From: Labrys okinawensis
GTDB lineage: Bacteria; Pseudomonadota; Alphaproteobacteria; Rhizobiales; Labraceae
Assembly: GCF_002982075.1 (NCBI RefSeq)
Contig: NZ_PUEJ01000006.1
Coordinates: forward strand, 186,001 to 250,000
Length of the DNA stretch: 64,000 nt
Direction of reading: 5' to 3'
The notes under the pieces are model-generated. The model did no database searches. It was not told the origin of the DNA and was given only the letters and a program-made list of their open reading frames with translations. Shown here piece by piece: positions 19,182 through 27,610 of this stretch; position 1 is the first letter of the stretch; each line of letters starts with the position of its first letter. The position numbers and the translations under genes were made by a program.

Positions 19182-22100
19182 GCTTCCTCCGCGCTCACCG
19201 ACCATTCGCGCACCCGGGCGAGATGGTCGTAGTCGCCATAGCGCCGTCCCTTGAACATCGGGTGCAGCAGGGAGGCATAGGGCGTCTTCTCGTTCTCGAA
19301 GCGGTCGATCAGCGCCTTGAGCCGTTCCAGGCTTTGCATCGCCACCTCGATCGGCGTGGTGTCCTTGAAGATCAGCGGCTTCTCGCTCGGCCCCTTGCCG
19401 CCACCGGCCAGATGCACGATGGCGGGATCGCCGAGGGCCTCCGGGGCCGGCACGCCCTTGAAGCCGGCCTCGAGCAGCATCGCCATTTCGAGCGCCAATT
19501 GCGGCGCGAGGCCCGTCTCCACCTGCCTCGCCGTCGGGGCCTGGCCGGTCTTGAAGTCGAGGATGGCAACCCGGCCATCGGCGGCGACCTCGATGCGGTC
19601 GGCCCGGGCGGACAAAGTAAAGGCTCTCTCGGCCAAGGTCGGCCAGGTGAGCTTGCCGGGAATTTCGCTCAGCACGCGGGCGAGGCGCGGCCGGCGCTCG
19701 CGCTCCCAGTCCACCAGGAATTCGGCGATGGCGGCAAAGCGCGGCCGCCAGAACGCCAGGACTTCCGGAAAGTCGGCGAAGGGGACGAAGAGCTCTTCGC
19801 CGATCGCCATCAGGCGTGCGAGGGCATCCGGCGGCACGCCGTCCGCGCACAGGGCGGCAAAACGCTCGAGCGCGCCATGGATCAGCGTGCCGCGCTCCGC
19901 CGCGCCGGGCGGCATCGCGATCTCGTCGAGCGGCTCGAGCTTGAGGATATGGCGCGCATAGATCGTATAGGGATCGCGCACCAGATGCTCGATCTGGGTC
20001 ACCGACAGGCGGGCCGGACGCAGGGCCAGCGGCGGCTTGGGCCTGGGCGCGCCGAGCACGGGCGGCGGCCCTCCGGCCGCATCGAGCTGGCGCGCCAGGG
20101 CGCAATAAAGCTCGCCCCGCCTGCGCACGTCATCAAAGGCCGGCCCCAGGAAGGCGCCGAGCCGCTGCAGCCAGCGCGAGGGCACGCTGGGCGAGCCGCC
20201 GCGCTTCAGCGACCGCGTGATCACCACGTCGCCATAGCCGAGCGCCTGCTCGAAGTCGTGCGCGGCGAGGCCGATGCGCTTTTCCGGCGGAGACAGGCCG
20301 ATCGCCGCCCGCATCGGGCGGTTCAGCCAGGGATCGGTCTTGACGTCGGGTGGCCAGACGCTCTCGTCGAGCCCCGCCAGCACCAGCCTGTCGACCGGCA
20401 GGAGGCGGGCTTCCAGCAGACCGTAAATGGCGATGCGCGGGTGCTTGGGATCGCCGCCCCGCACCGACCGCCCGGCGATCAGGGCCGCGAACAGGCCGGG
20501 ATATTCAGGCGCCGGCAAGGAGAGGGCTTCGGGCGCGACAGTGCCGAGATCATCGAAGAAGCCAGTGAGGGCTTCGCCGGCTTCTCCTTCACCGAGCGCA
20601 TCAGTTTCGCCGGGGCCAGCTTCGCCGAGTGCCTCGACGGCGGCGCGATGCGCGGCGAAGAAGCTGGCGGCCGGCAAGGGATCCGGCTGGCGCAGCAACG
20701 CCGCGAAGGGTTCGAGCCTCCCGGCCAGGGCCTCGATCACCGCCTGCGCCCCGGCCCAGTCCTCTTCGTCGAGCGCCAACCGGGCGGGTGGACAATGCGG
20801 GTCGCCGAGCGAGGCCTTGCCAAGAGCCAGGGCCGCCACGAGGCCGGCAGGACCGCCGGCCGGCCTCGGCCCACGCAGGGCGCCGATCTCCAGCGCCGTT
20901 ACCGCCCGCTCCAGATCCGCGTATGACAGGCCGAGTCGCGCCAATGGATGCTTGAGCAGGGACAACAGGGTGACGGGGTCGAAATCATTCAGCGCGGCAT
21001 CGAGCACCAGGCGCGCAAACAGCCCGGGCGGGGTCTGCGTCAGCGGCTGGCCCGCGCTGTCGTCGGCCTCGATGCCCCAGCGGCCCAGTTCGGTGACCAC
21101 GCGCTCGGCAAGCTGGCGGTTGGGCGTCACCAAGGCCACCTTGCGGCCGGGCACGGTCAAGGCCTCCCGCAGCGCCAGCGCCGCCGCCAGGGCTTCCTCG
21201 CCTTCATGCGCCGCCTCGGCCAGAGCGACGCCCGCAAAGGCTTCGCTCACTGCCGTGGGATCCTCATGGTGCCGGCCGGCCCACAGATCGGTGGTTTCCG
21301 CCGGCCGCAGGGCCTGCGAGACCAGGGCTGTACGCAGCGCCAGGATGGGCGGCGGCGACGCGAGTTCGGTCACGCCGCCGCGCTCGGCGCCGATATCGGC
21401 AAGCAAGGCGGCAAGACCGGCCTGGGGGTGGCCGGGAGCCCCTTCGCCCTTGCCGATGGCGTTCCAGCCAATGGCATCGAGCTCGAGGTCGAGCCCCGGC
21501 AGGACAACCGCGCCCCGGGGATGGGCGGCCACCGCCTTGATCAGGTCTCGGGTCGCCGGAATGGAGCCGGTCGAGCCCGCCACGATCACCGGGCCTGATT
21601 TGGGGTTTTCCGCAAGCCTGGCGGCCTCGCGCTCCATGCGGGCATTGCGCAGGAGCACGGCGTCGCCGCGGCCGATCTCCCTGAGGTGCTGCGGCCAGTG
21701 CACGGTGGCGATCTCGAGGAAGCGCAGCGTGATGTCCCAATATTTGTCATAGAGCCCGGCATGGCTCTCGCCGAGATTGAGGATCGCCTCGGGCGGTACC
21801 CGGTCGATCTGCAGGCCGTCGAGGAAAGTACCGAGCTCGGCCGCGAGCCCTGCCGCATCGCCGGGCGAGGAGGGAATCAGCAGCGGTTCGGCCCCCTCCT
21901 CGCCCGGAATCGGCAGAAGCGCCTGTTTCAGGGCCGCGCTCCATTGCAGGATCAGGCGTGTGAGGGCGATCTGGCGGTCGAGCCCGGCGACGGGCTCCGG
22001 CAGGTCGTCGCTCGCCTCGGCGAAGGCGACTTCGTCATCGTCGATCTCGCCGAGCGCCCTCAGGCGGGGCAGCAGCGCGGCATCACTGCCCAGCCTGTCG

Positions 22101-22288
22101 AGGAAGATGCCGCGCAAGGCGCGGATGGCGCGGCGGGTCGGCAGATAAAGCGTGGCGCTCGCCAGCGCGAGCGGATCCTCGCGCGGGGCAAAGCCCGGCA
22201 CCAGCCGTCCGTCCAGCAGGGCGTCGACCAGCGTCTCCAGAAAGGGCGTGCCGGGAGCGATGGTCAGGAGATTCGGGCGATGCGCCAT
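19178..22288 (-). CDS. addB: double-strand break repair protein AddB
   Basis: This 1036-residue partner of AddA has the alphaproteobacterial AddB form: an inactive helicase-like body and a C-terminal RecB-type nuclease domain with ADRIEVAADGRVAILDFKTGQ, the D-x(n)-DxK catalytic residues. An iron-sulfur cluster is not obvious. AddAB together unwind and degrade the two strands at breaks. Translation is coupled to addA by an ATGA overlap. The ATG at 22288 begins MAHRPNLLTIAPGTPFLETL, a usual N-terminus. Confidence 0.94.
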   Translation of the reverse strand: MAHRPNLLTIAPGTPFLETLVDALLDGRLVPGFAPREDPLALASATLYLPTRRAIRALRGIFLDRLGSDAALLPRLRALGEIDDDEVAFAEASDDLPEPVAGLDRQIALTRLILQWSAALKQALLPIPGEEGAEPLLIPSSPGDAAGLAAELGTFLDGLQIDRVPPEAILNLGESHAGLYDKYWDITLRFLEIATVHWPQHLREIGRGDAVLLRNARMEREAARLAENPKSGPVIVAGSTGSIPATRDLIKAVAAHPRGAVVLPGLDLELDAIGWNAIGKGEGAPGHPQAGLAALLADIGAERGGVTELASPPPILALRTALVSQALRPAETTDLWAGRHHEDPTAVSEAFAGVALAEAAHEGEEALAAALALREALTVPGRKVALVTPNRQLAERVVTELGRWGIEADDSAGQPLTQTPPGLFARLVLDAALNDFDPVTLLSLLKHPLARLGLSYADLERAVTALEIGALRGPRPAGGPAGLVAALALGKASLGDPHCPPARLALDEEDWAGAQAVIEALAGRLEPFAALLRQPDPLPAASFFAAHRAAVEALGEAGPGETDALGEGEAGEALTGFFDDLGTVAPEALSLPAPEYPGLFAALIAGRSVRGGDPKHPRIAIYGLLEARLLPVDRLVLAGLDESVWPPDVKTDPWLNRPMRAAIGLSPPEKRIGLAAHDFEQALGYGDVVITRSLKRGGSPSVPSRWLQRLGAFLGPAFDDVRRRGELYCALARQLDAAGGPPPVLGAPRPKPPLALRPARLSVTQIEHLVRDPYTIYARHILKLEPLDEIAMPPGAAERGTLIHGALERFAALCADGVPPDALARLMAIGEELFVPFADFPEVLAFWRPRFAAIAEFLVDWERERRPRLARVLSEIPGKLTWPTLAERAFTLSARADRIEVAADGRVAILDFKTGQAPTARQVETGLAPQLALEMAMLLEAGFKGVPAPEALGDPAIVHLAGGGKGPSEKPLIFKDTTPIEVAMQSLERLKALIDRFENEKTPYASLLHPMFKGRRYGDYDHLARVREWSVSAEEA

Positions 22289-22410
22289 GAGGGTGAGATA
22301 AACAGGACACCGGTCTCAATGGCAAGAAAGCATGGCTTGCCTTGCACCGAGAGCCGATTCGATCGGCAGGAGGCAAGCGCGACTCTTGCTCGATGCTACC
22401 GATTTCTGGC

Positions 22411-22713
22411 TCAGCTATCAGGTGGCCATTTCTGGAGGGAATGATGAACCCTGATGATCTCGACGATACCACGCCGAAGCCGGTAAAAGAGGATATAGGG
22501 AGTACCCGCGACCGAAAGTTCGCGCGTCCCGGCGAGTCTGCCCGGCCTGCCCTGCTCCGGCGTATGCGCCAAACTGGCGGCGCGCTGGCGCAAACGCAGG
22601 ACGATCCTCTCAGCCGCATCCGGGTTCTTGTCGGCCAGGTAAGCGATGACGCCTGCAAGGCCATCAAGCGCAGGCCGCATCCATCGGACCTTCCACAGCG
22701 GCTCATCAGCCAC
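22411..22713 (-). CDS. ParE/RelE-type toxin
   Basis: This 100-residue protein has the ParE/RelE fold signature: WMRPALDGLAGVIAYLADKNPDAAERIVLRL, then a central GRPGRLAGTRELSVAGTPYILFYRL and a final strand with VEIIRVHHSLQKWP. ParE toxins block DNA gyrase; RelE toxins cut mRNA on ribosomes. The RVHHSLQKWP ending resembles ParE. It starts eight bases inside the end of the putative antitoxin gene, the usual antitoxin-toxin order. Confidence 0.85.
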   Translation of the reverse strand: MADEPLWKVRWMRPALDGLAGVIAYLADKNPDAAERIVLRLRQRAASLAHTPEQGRPGRLAGTRELSVAGTPYILFYRLRRGIVEIIRVHHSLQKWPPDS

Positions 22714-23188
22714 GCGGCGGAGCCTTCATAGCGCGTGCTTTTGCCAGTACGCCCTCCAATTCCGCCATGGCATCATCATGATCGACCCACCCGGTAGCCG
22801 GATCGTCGGCCTGACGCAGGGCAAGTTCCAGATCTTGACCGATCCACTCGTCATAGGACAACACCCGCTTCAGGCGCTCCGAAGCGTCCGGGCGCCGGCG
22901 CTCGCTTTCGTCGGGGCGATAGTCCTGCGCATCGACGTCGAAGCGGTCCATGCCCAGTTCGCTGCGCACGAAGCCGATCGCGCTATCGGCATGGCGCCAC
23001 AGACGCATGCGCCGTGATTTCTGTCCCGCCACAGCGCGCTCGGCATCGCCATAGCGGACCAGCACACCCCAGCCGCCGGGCCGCCCAAGCACGGTCGCCC
23101 CACGCAAGGCGCGTGCCGCCACCAGTTCCTTCACCGCTTTGCTATCGATGAGATCGGGCGTTTTGGCTGGCTTTTCCATGCCTGACAT
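22706..23188 (-). CDS. putative antitoxin of the ParE-like module
   Basis: This 160-residue protein stands directly upstream of, and overlaps, the ParE-like toxin. The N-terminal half (DSKAVKELVAARALRGATVLGRPGGWGVLVRYGDAERAV) looks like a small partition-type or Phd-like domain. The C-terminal half is acidic (YRPDESERRRPDASERLKRVLSYDEWIGQDLELAL), as antitoxin toxin-binding tails often are. It is longer than most ParD antitoxins. Starts at 23188 (MSGMEK) or 23179 (MEKPAK) are both possible. A palindromic promoter lies directly upstream. Confidence 0.65.
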   Translation of the reverse strand: MSGMEKPAKTPDLIDSKAVKELVAARALRGATVLGRPGGWGVLVRYGDAERAVAGQKSRRMRLWRHADSAIGFVRSELGMDRFDVDAQDYRPDESERRRPDASERLKRVLSYDEWIGQDLELALRQADDPATGWVDHDDAMAELEGVLAKARAMKAPPRG

Positions 23189-23201
23189 GCACTCAATAAT
23201 T

Positions 23202-23241
23202 TCCGGAAGATTATTATATAACCTTCCGGATACAGGACAAG
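23202..23241 (-). promoter_or_regulatory. promoter with embedded palindromic operator of the toxin-antitoxin pair
   Basis: On the minus strand TTGTCC (23235-23240) and TATAAT (23213-23218) are 16 bases apart, a good sigma70-type promoter. The -10 box sits inside the palindrome TCCGGAAG-N13-CTTCCGGA (23202-23230). This placement fits autorepression by the antitoxin or the complex, as in other type II modules. Confidence 0.6.
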
Positions 23242-23343
23242 CGCGGTGATGGTCGAGACTCGGTGCCATTTCGGTCAGGCTCTTCAGCTCCGCCAGATCC
23301 GGCACATGCGGCGCTTCCAGGCCGGACTGAAGACCAGCCCCGA

Positions 23344-24132
23344 TCACCGTCCCTTCCAGACCGGCGCGCGCTTTTCGACGAAAGCCTTGGCGCCTTCGCG
23401 CGAATCTTCGGAAAGCTGCATGGCGCGGTGCTCGGGCACCTTGCCGGCATAGACATGCTCATAGGCCTCGCGCACGCCCATGCCTTCCGTGGCGGCGAGG
23501 ATGGCCTTGACCGCGGCGATCGAAAGCGGCGCGTTGGCCGCGATGGTATCAGCCAGGTCCCGTGCCGTGGCCATCAGATCGGCCATCGGCACGATGCGGT
23601 TGGCAAGACCCCAGCCATGGGCTTCCCGAGCCGTGAAACGGCGGCCGGTGAGCAGCAATTCACTGGCGATGGCAAGCGGGATGCGGCGCGGCAGGCGCTG
23701 GATGCCGCCGGCATCGGCGACGAGGCCGACCGTCACTTCCGAGAGGGCGAACTCGGCGTGGTCAGCCACCACCATGAGATCGGCCGCCAGCGCCAGCTCG
23801 CAGCCGCCGGCGATGGCGACGCCGTTGACGGCCGCGATCACCGGCTTGGTCAGCTCCCAGAAGGCGGTCAGGCCGGCAAAGCCGCCCGGCCCGAAATCGG
23901 TGTCCGGCTCCTCGGCGCCGGAGGCGGCAGCCTTGAGGTCCCAGCCGGCCGAGAAGATGCGCTCGCCTGCGCCGGTGAGGATGGCGACCCGCAGATCGGG
24001 ATCGTCCTGCAGGGTACGGAAGGCGGCATGCAGCGCCTTGGAGGTGGCGAGATCGATGGCATTCGCCTTGGGGCGATCCAGCGTGATCTCCAGCACGGCG
24101 CCGCGGCGCTCGAGCTTGACGGATTCGGACAT
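23344..24132 (-). CDS. enoyl-CoA hydratase/isomerase, CaiD-like
   Basis: This 262-residue crotonase-fold protein closely follows carnitinyl-CoA dehydratase (CaiD): FSAGWDLKAAASG, DFGPGGFAGLT, PVIAAVNGVAIAGGCELALAADL and the ending FVEKRAPVWKGR are all in the CaiD pattern. CaiD interconverts carnitinyl-CoA and crotonobetainyl-CoA. No CaiB-type CoA transferase is nearby, so the substrate may be another hydroxyacyl-CoA. The start at 24132 follows CAGGAGATTGCC. Next upstream is an NDP-forming acyl-CoA synthetase, probably part of the same pathway. Confidence 0.82.
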   Translation of the reverse strand: MSESVKLERRGAVLEITLDRPKANAIDLATSKALHAAFRTLQDDPDLRVAILTGAGERIFSAGWDLKAAASGAEEPDTDFGPGGFAGLTAFWELTKPVIAAVNGVAIAGGCELALAADLMVVADHAEFALSEVTVGLVADAGGIQRLPRRIPLAIASELLLTGRRFTAREAHGWGLANRIVPMADLMATARDLADTIAANAPLSIAAVKAILAATEGMGVREAYEHVYAGKVPEHRAMQLSEDSREGAKAFVEKRAPVWKGR

Positions 24133-24193
24133 GGCAATCTCCTGAAACAGGCCACACAGGCAAGCCCGTGCTCGCCCGCCAATCAATCCTTGC

Positions 24194-24271
24194 CGTCATT
24201 GCGAGCGGAGCGAAGCAATCCAGCCTTTCAGCGGAGAAGCTCTGGATTGCTTCGCTCCGCTCGCAATGACG
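24194..24271. repeat. repeat family B, copy 2
   Basis: The ends CGTCATTGCGAGCGGAGCG and CGCTCCGCTCGCAATGACG are inverted repeats enclosing a short variable centre. It lies between the synthetase and hydratase genes. Confidence 0.85.
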
Positions 24272-24309
24272 ATATTATCAGTGGGTCAATCCCGGTGGCG
24301 ACACCAGGC

Positions 24310-26376
24310 TCAATCCAGCATGCGCACCAGCGCGTCGGCAGCGACGGCCCCGCGCCCTTCGGGCAGTACGAAGAGCGGATTGACGTCGAGCTCGACCAGC
24401 CGGTCGGCATGGCGCTCGGCAAAATCGGCGATGGCCAAAATGGCCTTGATGGCCCCGCGGATATCGCCGCGCGGCTTGCCGCGGAAGCCCTCCAGCAGGC
24501 GGGCCACGCGCAGGCTCATCAGCTTTTCGCGAATCTCCTCGGCGGTGACCGGCAGGAGCATCACGGCCGCGTCCTTGAGCATCTCGACCAATACGCCGCC
24601 GGCTCCGACGGTGAGCGTCGGGCCGAACTGGGGATCGCGCACCACGCCGACGATGAGCTCGGCGACGGCGCCCTCCACCATGCGCTCGACCAGGAAGCGA
24701 TCCCCCAGATGCGACATGGAGGCGACGGCATCGGTCACGTCGGCGCGCGAGCGCAGGCCGAGCTTGACGCCGCCGACATCGGATTTATGGGCAATCTTCT
24801 CGCTGTGGATCTTGATCGCCACCGGAAAGCCGAGGGCGGCAGCCGTCGAGGCGGCCTCGACCGTGCCGGCGATGCGGCTCGGCGGCAGCTCCAGGCCGTG
24901 GCGGCCGAGCAAGTGCTTGGACTCATACTCGGTGAGCAGGCGTGCCCTGCCGACATCGATGCGTGCGACCCGGCGCAGCGGGACGAGCTTCTCCCAGCCC
25001 GCACGCGCCGCGGTGAAATCGACGCCGTGGGTGATCGCGGTGAGCGCATCCCCCATGCCTTGCATCGGCAGCACACCATCGGCGAGCAGCGCCTTGGCGT
25101 CGTCCTCCTGCATGTTCTCGGGCAGGGAAGACACCACGGCGGCACGCGCACCCGTAGCCACGGCGGCACGGGTGATCGCCGCGCGGGCCGCGGCAAAGCC
25201 GCCATCCGGCACCAGGCCGCGATCGGTGCGCGGCTGGTCGAGGACCAGGAGATTGAGGTCGAAACCCGAGTTCAGCATCTCGGTGAACACCGCCTCGTTG
25301 GCCGGTTCATTGCCCCAGATATAAGTGTGATAGTCGAGCGGATTGGAGACGTGCACCTTCTCGGTGAGCAGTTCCTGCAGGCGTGCGGCGTTCTCCGGCG
25401 GGATCGGCGCGAAGTCCAGGTCCCGGTCGGCCGCGAGGTCGGCGATCAGGGCCGCCTCGCCGCCCGAGCAGCTCATCGAGGAGATGCGCTTGCCGGGCAG
25501 GCCGCCGAAAAGATGCATGAGCTTGAGCGTCTCGATGAAGGCCGGTACGTCGATGACACGGGCAACGCCGTACCGGGCGAACAGGGCGTTGTAGAGCGCG
25601 TCGGCGCCGGCGAGCGAGGAGGTGTGGCTCATGGCGATCTCCGAACCGATCTCCGAACGGCCCGTCTTCAGCACCACCAGCGGCACGCCCTTTTCCAGTG
25701 CCTTGATCGCCGCCTTGGAGAACAAGGCGACATCGTCGATCGATTCCACATGCAGCCCGATCGCCGTGACGCGCTCATCCGCCAGCAGCGCCTCGATATA
25801 GTCGCCATGGTCTCCGATCGCCTTGTTGCCGACGGCGATGACATAGGCGATGGGCAGCGCGCGGCGCTGCATCGTCATGTTGAGCGCGATGTTGCCGGAC
25901 TGGGTGATGATGGCGACGCCCTTCTCCACCCGTTCGGCACCGTGGGTGTCGGGCCAGAGCACGCAGCCATCGAGCAGATTGAGTACGCCATAGCAGTTGG
26001 GGCCGACGATCGGCATGCCCTTGGCGAGCTCGACCATCTTCTTCTGCAGGGCCGCGCCTTCCTCGCCGACCTCGGCGAAACCGGCGGCATAACAGACGGC
26101 CGCGCCGGCCCCCCGTTCGGCGAGGGCCGCGACGATGTCGACCGTGGGCTCGCGCGGCGTTGCGATGAAGACCGCATCGGGGGCTTCAGGCAAATCGGCG
26201 ACGGTCTTGTAGGCCTTGTGGCCGGCGATCTCGGTCTTCTCGGGGTGAATGGGCCAGATCGGCCCGGCATAGCCGATGCGGTCGCATTCACGGATGATCA
26301 CGGAGGCCAATCGCCCGCCCGCGACAGCAATATGGCGGGGTTTGAGCAGGCGGCGGAGGCCATCGACGACGGACAT
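24310..26376 (-). CDS. acyl-CoA synthetase (ADP/NDP-forming), fused alpha-beta type
   Basis: This 688-residue protein joins the CoA-binding alpha part and the ATP-grasp beta part of the acetyl-CoA synthetase (ADP-forming) superfamily. A CoA-binding Rossmann domain opens the protein, the phosphohistidine region is SHTSSLAGADALYNALF (H251), and the C-terminal ATP-grasp_5 domain includes GFPVAIKIHSEKIAHKSDVGGV. It activates a carboxylate to its CoA ester, or runs in reverse. In this setting it may supply the substrate of the CaiD-like hydratase. The ATG start at 26376 is normal for the family. Confidence 0.9.
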   Translation of the reverse strand: MSVVDGLRRLLKPRHIAVAGGRLASVIIRECDRIGYAGPIWPIHPEKTEIAGHKAYKTVADLPEAPDAVFIATPREPTVDIVAALAERGAGAAVCYAAGFAEVGEEGAALQKKMVELAKGMPIVGPNCYGVLNLLDGCVLWPDTHGAERVEKGVAIITQSGNIALNMTMQRRALPIAYVIAVGNKAIGDHGDYIEALLADERVTAIGLHVESIDDVALFSKAAIKALEKGVPLVVLKTGRSEIGSEIAMSHTSSLAGADALYNALFARYGVARVIDVPAFIETLKLMHLFGGLPGKRISSMSCSGGEAALIADLAADRDLDFAPIPPENAARLQELLTEKVHVSNPLDYHTYIWGNEPANEAVFTEMLNSGFDLNLLVLDQPRTDRGLVPDGGFAAARAAITRAAVATGARAAVVSSLPENMQEDDAKALLADGVLPMQGMGDALTAITHGVDFTAARAGWEKLVPLRRVARIDVGRARLLTEYESKHLLGRHGLELPPSRIAGTVEAASTAAALGFPVAIKIHSEKIAHKSDVGGVKLGLRSRADVTDAVASMSHLGDRFLVERMVEGAVAELIVGVVRDPQFGPTLTVGAGGVLVEMLKDAAVMLLPVTAEEIREKLMSLRVARLLEGFRGKPRGDIRGAIKAILAIADFAERHADRLVELDVNPLFVLPEGRGAVAADALVRMLD

Positions 26377-26619
26377 GCGGTAGGACCTATGGAGACAAAG
26401 CAGGCGGGGAAACCTCGCACCCTAGGGAGGAGGCGTTGCTACAAGGTTGACGAGCATGAGATCGGCGTCAATCTGCTCATGGCGATTGATGCCGCTTCGT
26501 GTAAAAATTCTGTCACGGAAGGGACCGTGTTCACTTGCTGCCCTGCCATTTCGGAGCCAAACGCTCGAATGGCCGACGCCCCTTTTCGCTGCGGGTTCCT
26601 TCCATGTGCCAGGCTCTCC

Positions 26620-27357
26620 CTACAAATGCGGGTTGCGCGGGCGATAGCGCGCGATCAGCCCCGCATTGGTTTCGGCAGCCCCCGGCATGTTCGCACTGCG
26701 ATAGAGCGGGGCATTGCCTCCCTCGGCCTGCAGGCGTGCGGCTGCCTCGGCGAAGACCGCATTGAGCAGGGCAGCGCCCACCGAGGTCGAGACCGGTCCC
26801 GTACGCAACTCGCTGTCCGGCAGCGCCACACTGGCGTCGCCCGGAGGCGCACCATTGTCGAGCACGATATCGGCGCGATCGGCGAGCCGTGGCCGCCCCT
26901 GCGCCGCCTGGCTGGAATAGGCGAGCGAGGTGATGGCGACGACCGTGGCGCCGGCCGCCTTGCCGATCTCCGCCGCCTCGATGACAGCGATGTTGACGCC
27001 GCTGTTGGAGGCGATGATCAGCACATCCTTGGGGCCGATCAGATAACGTGCCAGGACAGGGGCGACCATGCCCGGAATGCGCTCGAAGGCCGTGCTGGCC
27101 ACCGAGCCGTCATGCAGCATGGTCACCGCCGAGAGGATCGGCACGGTGAGGGCGAGGCCGCCCGCGCGATAATGCGCCTCCTCGGCAAGCATATGGCTAT
27201 GGCCCGTACCGAAGACATAGACCAGGCCGTCCTGCCTGGCCGTGCGCTCCACTGCGGCGGCCGCCGCGGCAATGGCATCGGCATTGGCCCAGAACAGGGC
27301 CCCGATGCGCCGGGTGAGATCGGCGAGATAGGCGGCGGCGGTCGGTATTTCGGTCAT
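26620..27357 (-). CDS. SIS-domain sugar-phosphate binding protein (UPF0309-like)
   Basis: This 245-residue protein has the sugar isomerase (SIS) fold: VYVFGTGHSHMLAEEAHYRAGG near the N-terminus and DVLIIASNSGVNIAVIEAAEIGKAAGATVVAIT as the phosphosugar-binding core. The GTGHSHMLAEE motif is typical of the UPF0309/DUF2529 group, of unknown reaction. The start at 27357 is preferred since the upstream frame crosses a repeat. Neighbours handle CoA esters and do not explain a sugar-phosphate enzyme. Confidence 0.82.
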   Translation of the reverse strand: MTEIPTAAAYLADLTRRIGALFWANADAIAAAAAAVERTARQDGLVYVFGTGHSHMLAEEAHYRAGGLALTVPILSAVTMLHDGSVASTAFERIPGMVAPVLARYLIGPKDVLIIASNSGVNIAVIEAAEIGKAAGATVVAITSLAYSSQAAQGRPRLADRADIVLDNGAPPGDASVALPDSELRTGPVSTSVGAALLNAVFAEAAARLQAEGGNAPLYRSANMPGAAETNAGLIARYRPRNPHL

Positions 27358-27483
27358 GGCGATCTTCCGGGGCCTGGCAGTTGCATGCGGGAGAGGTGTT
27401 CCTTCCTGCACGATCCTCATGCTCCCGCCAAGCGCCGCCGTTTTGAGTTCATCCGTCACGAAACGGATCGAGCTGGCTCGATC

Positions 27484-27581
27484 TTTGTCATTGCCGGGCT
27501 TGCCCCGGCAATCCAGTTCCTCCCTCCCAACCTCGGCGACGGGCCTCTGGATGCCCGGGTCAAGCCCGGGTATGACAAAGG
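27484..27581. repeat. repeat family D, copy 1
   Basis: The ends TTTGTCATTGCCGGGCTTG and CAAGCCCGGGTATGACAAA are inverted repeats, with a second pair around CCCCGGCA and GCCCGGGT inside. Copies are at 53203-53300 and 56260-56349. It lies between the acyl-CoA dehydrogenase and SIS genes. Confidence 0.85.
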
Positions 27582-27610
27582 TGACGCCTCAATTGTTTCG
27601 GGACATCGCC

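Noticed and set aside
15768..19232. Long plus-strand open frame of 1154 codons
   Set aside because: It is antisense to addA, is rich in Arg/Gly/His/Gln and lacks any domain. Long antisense frames are common in GC-rich DNA.
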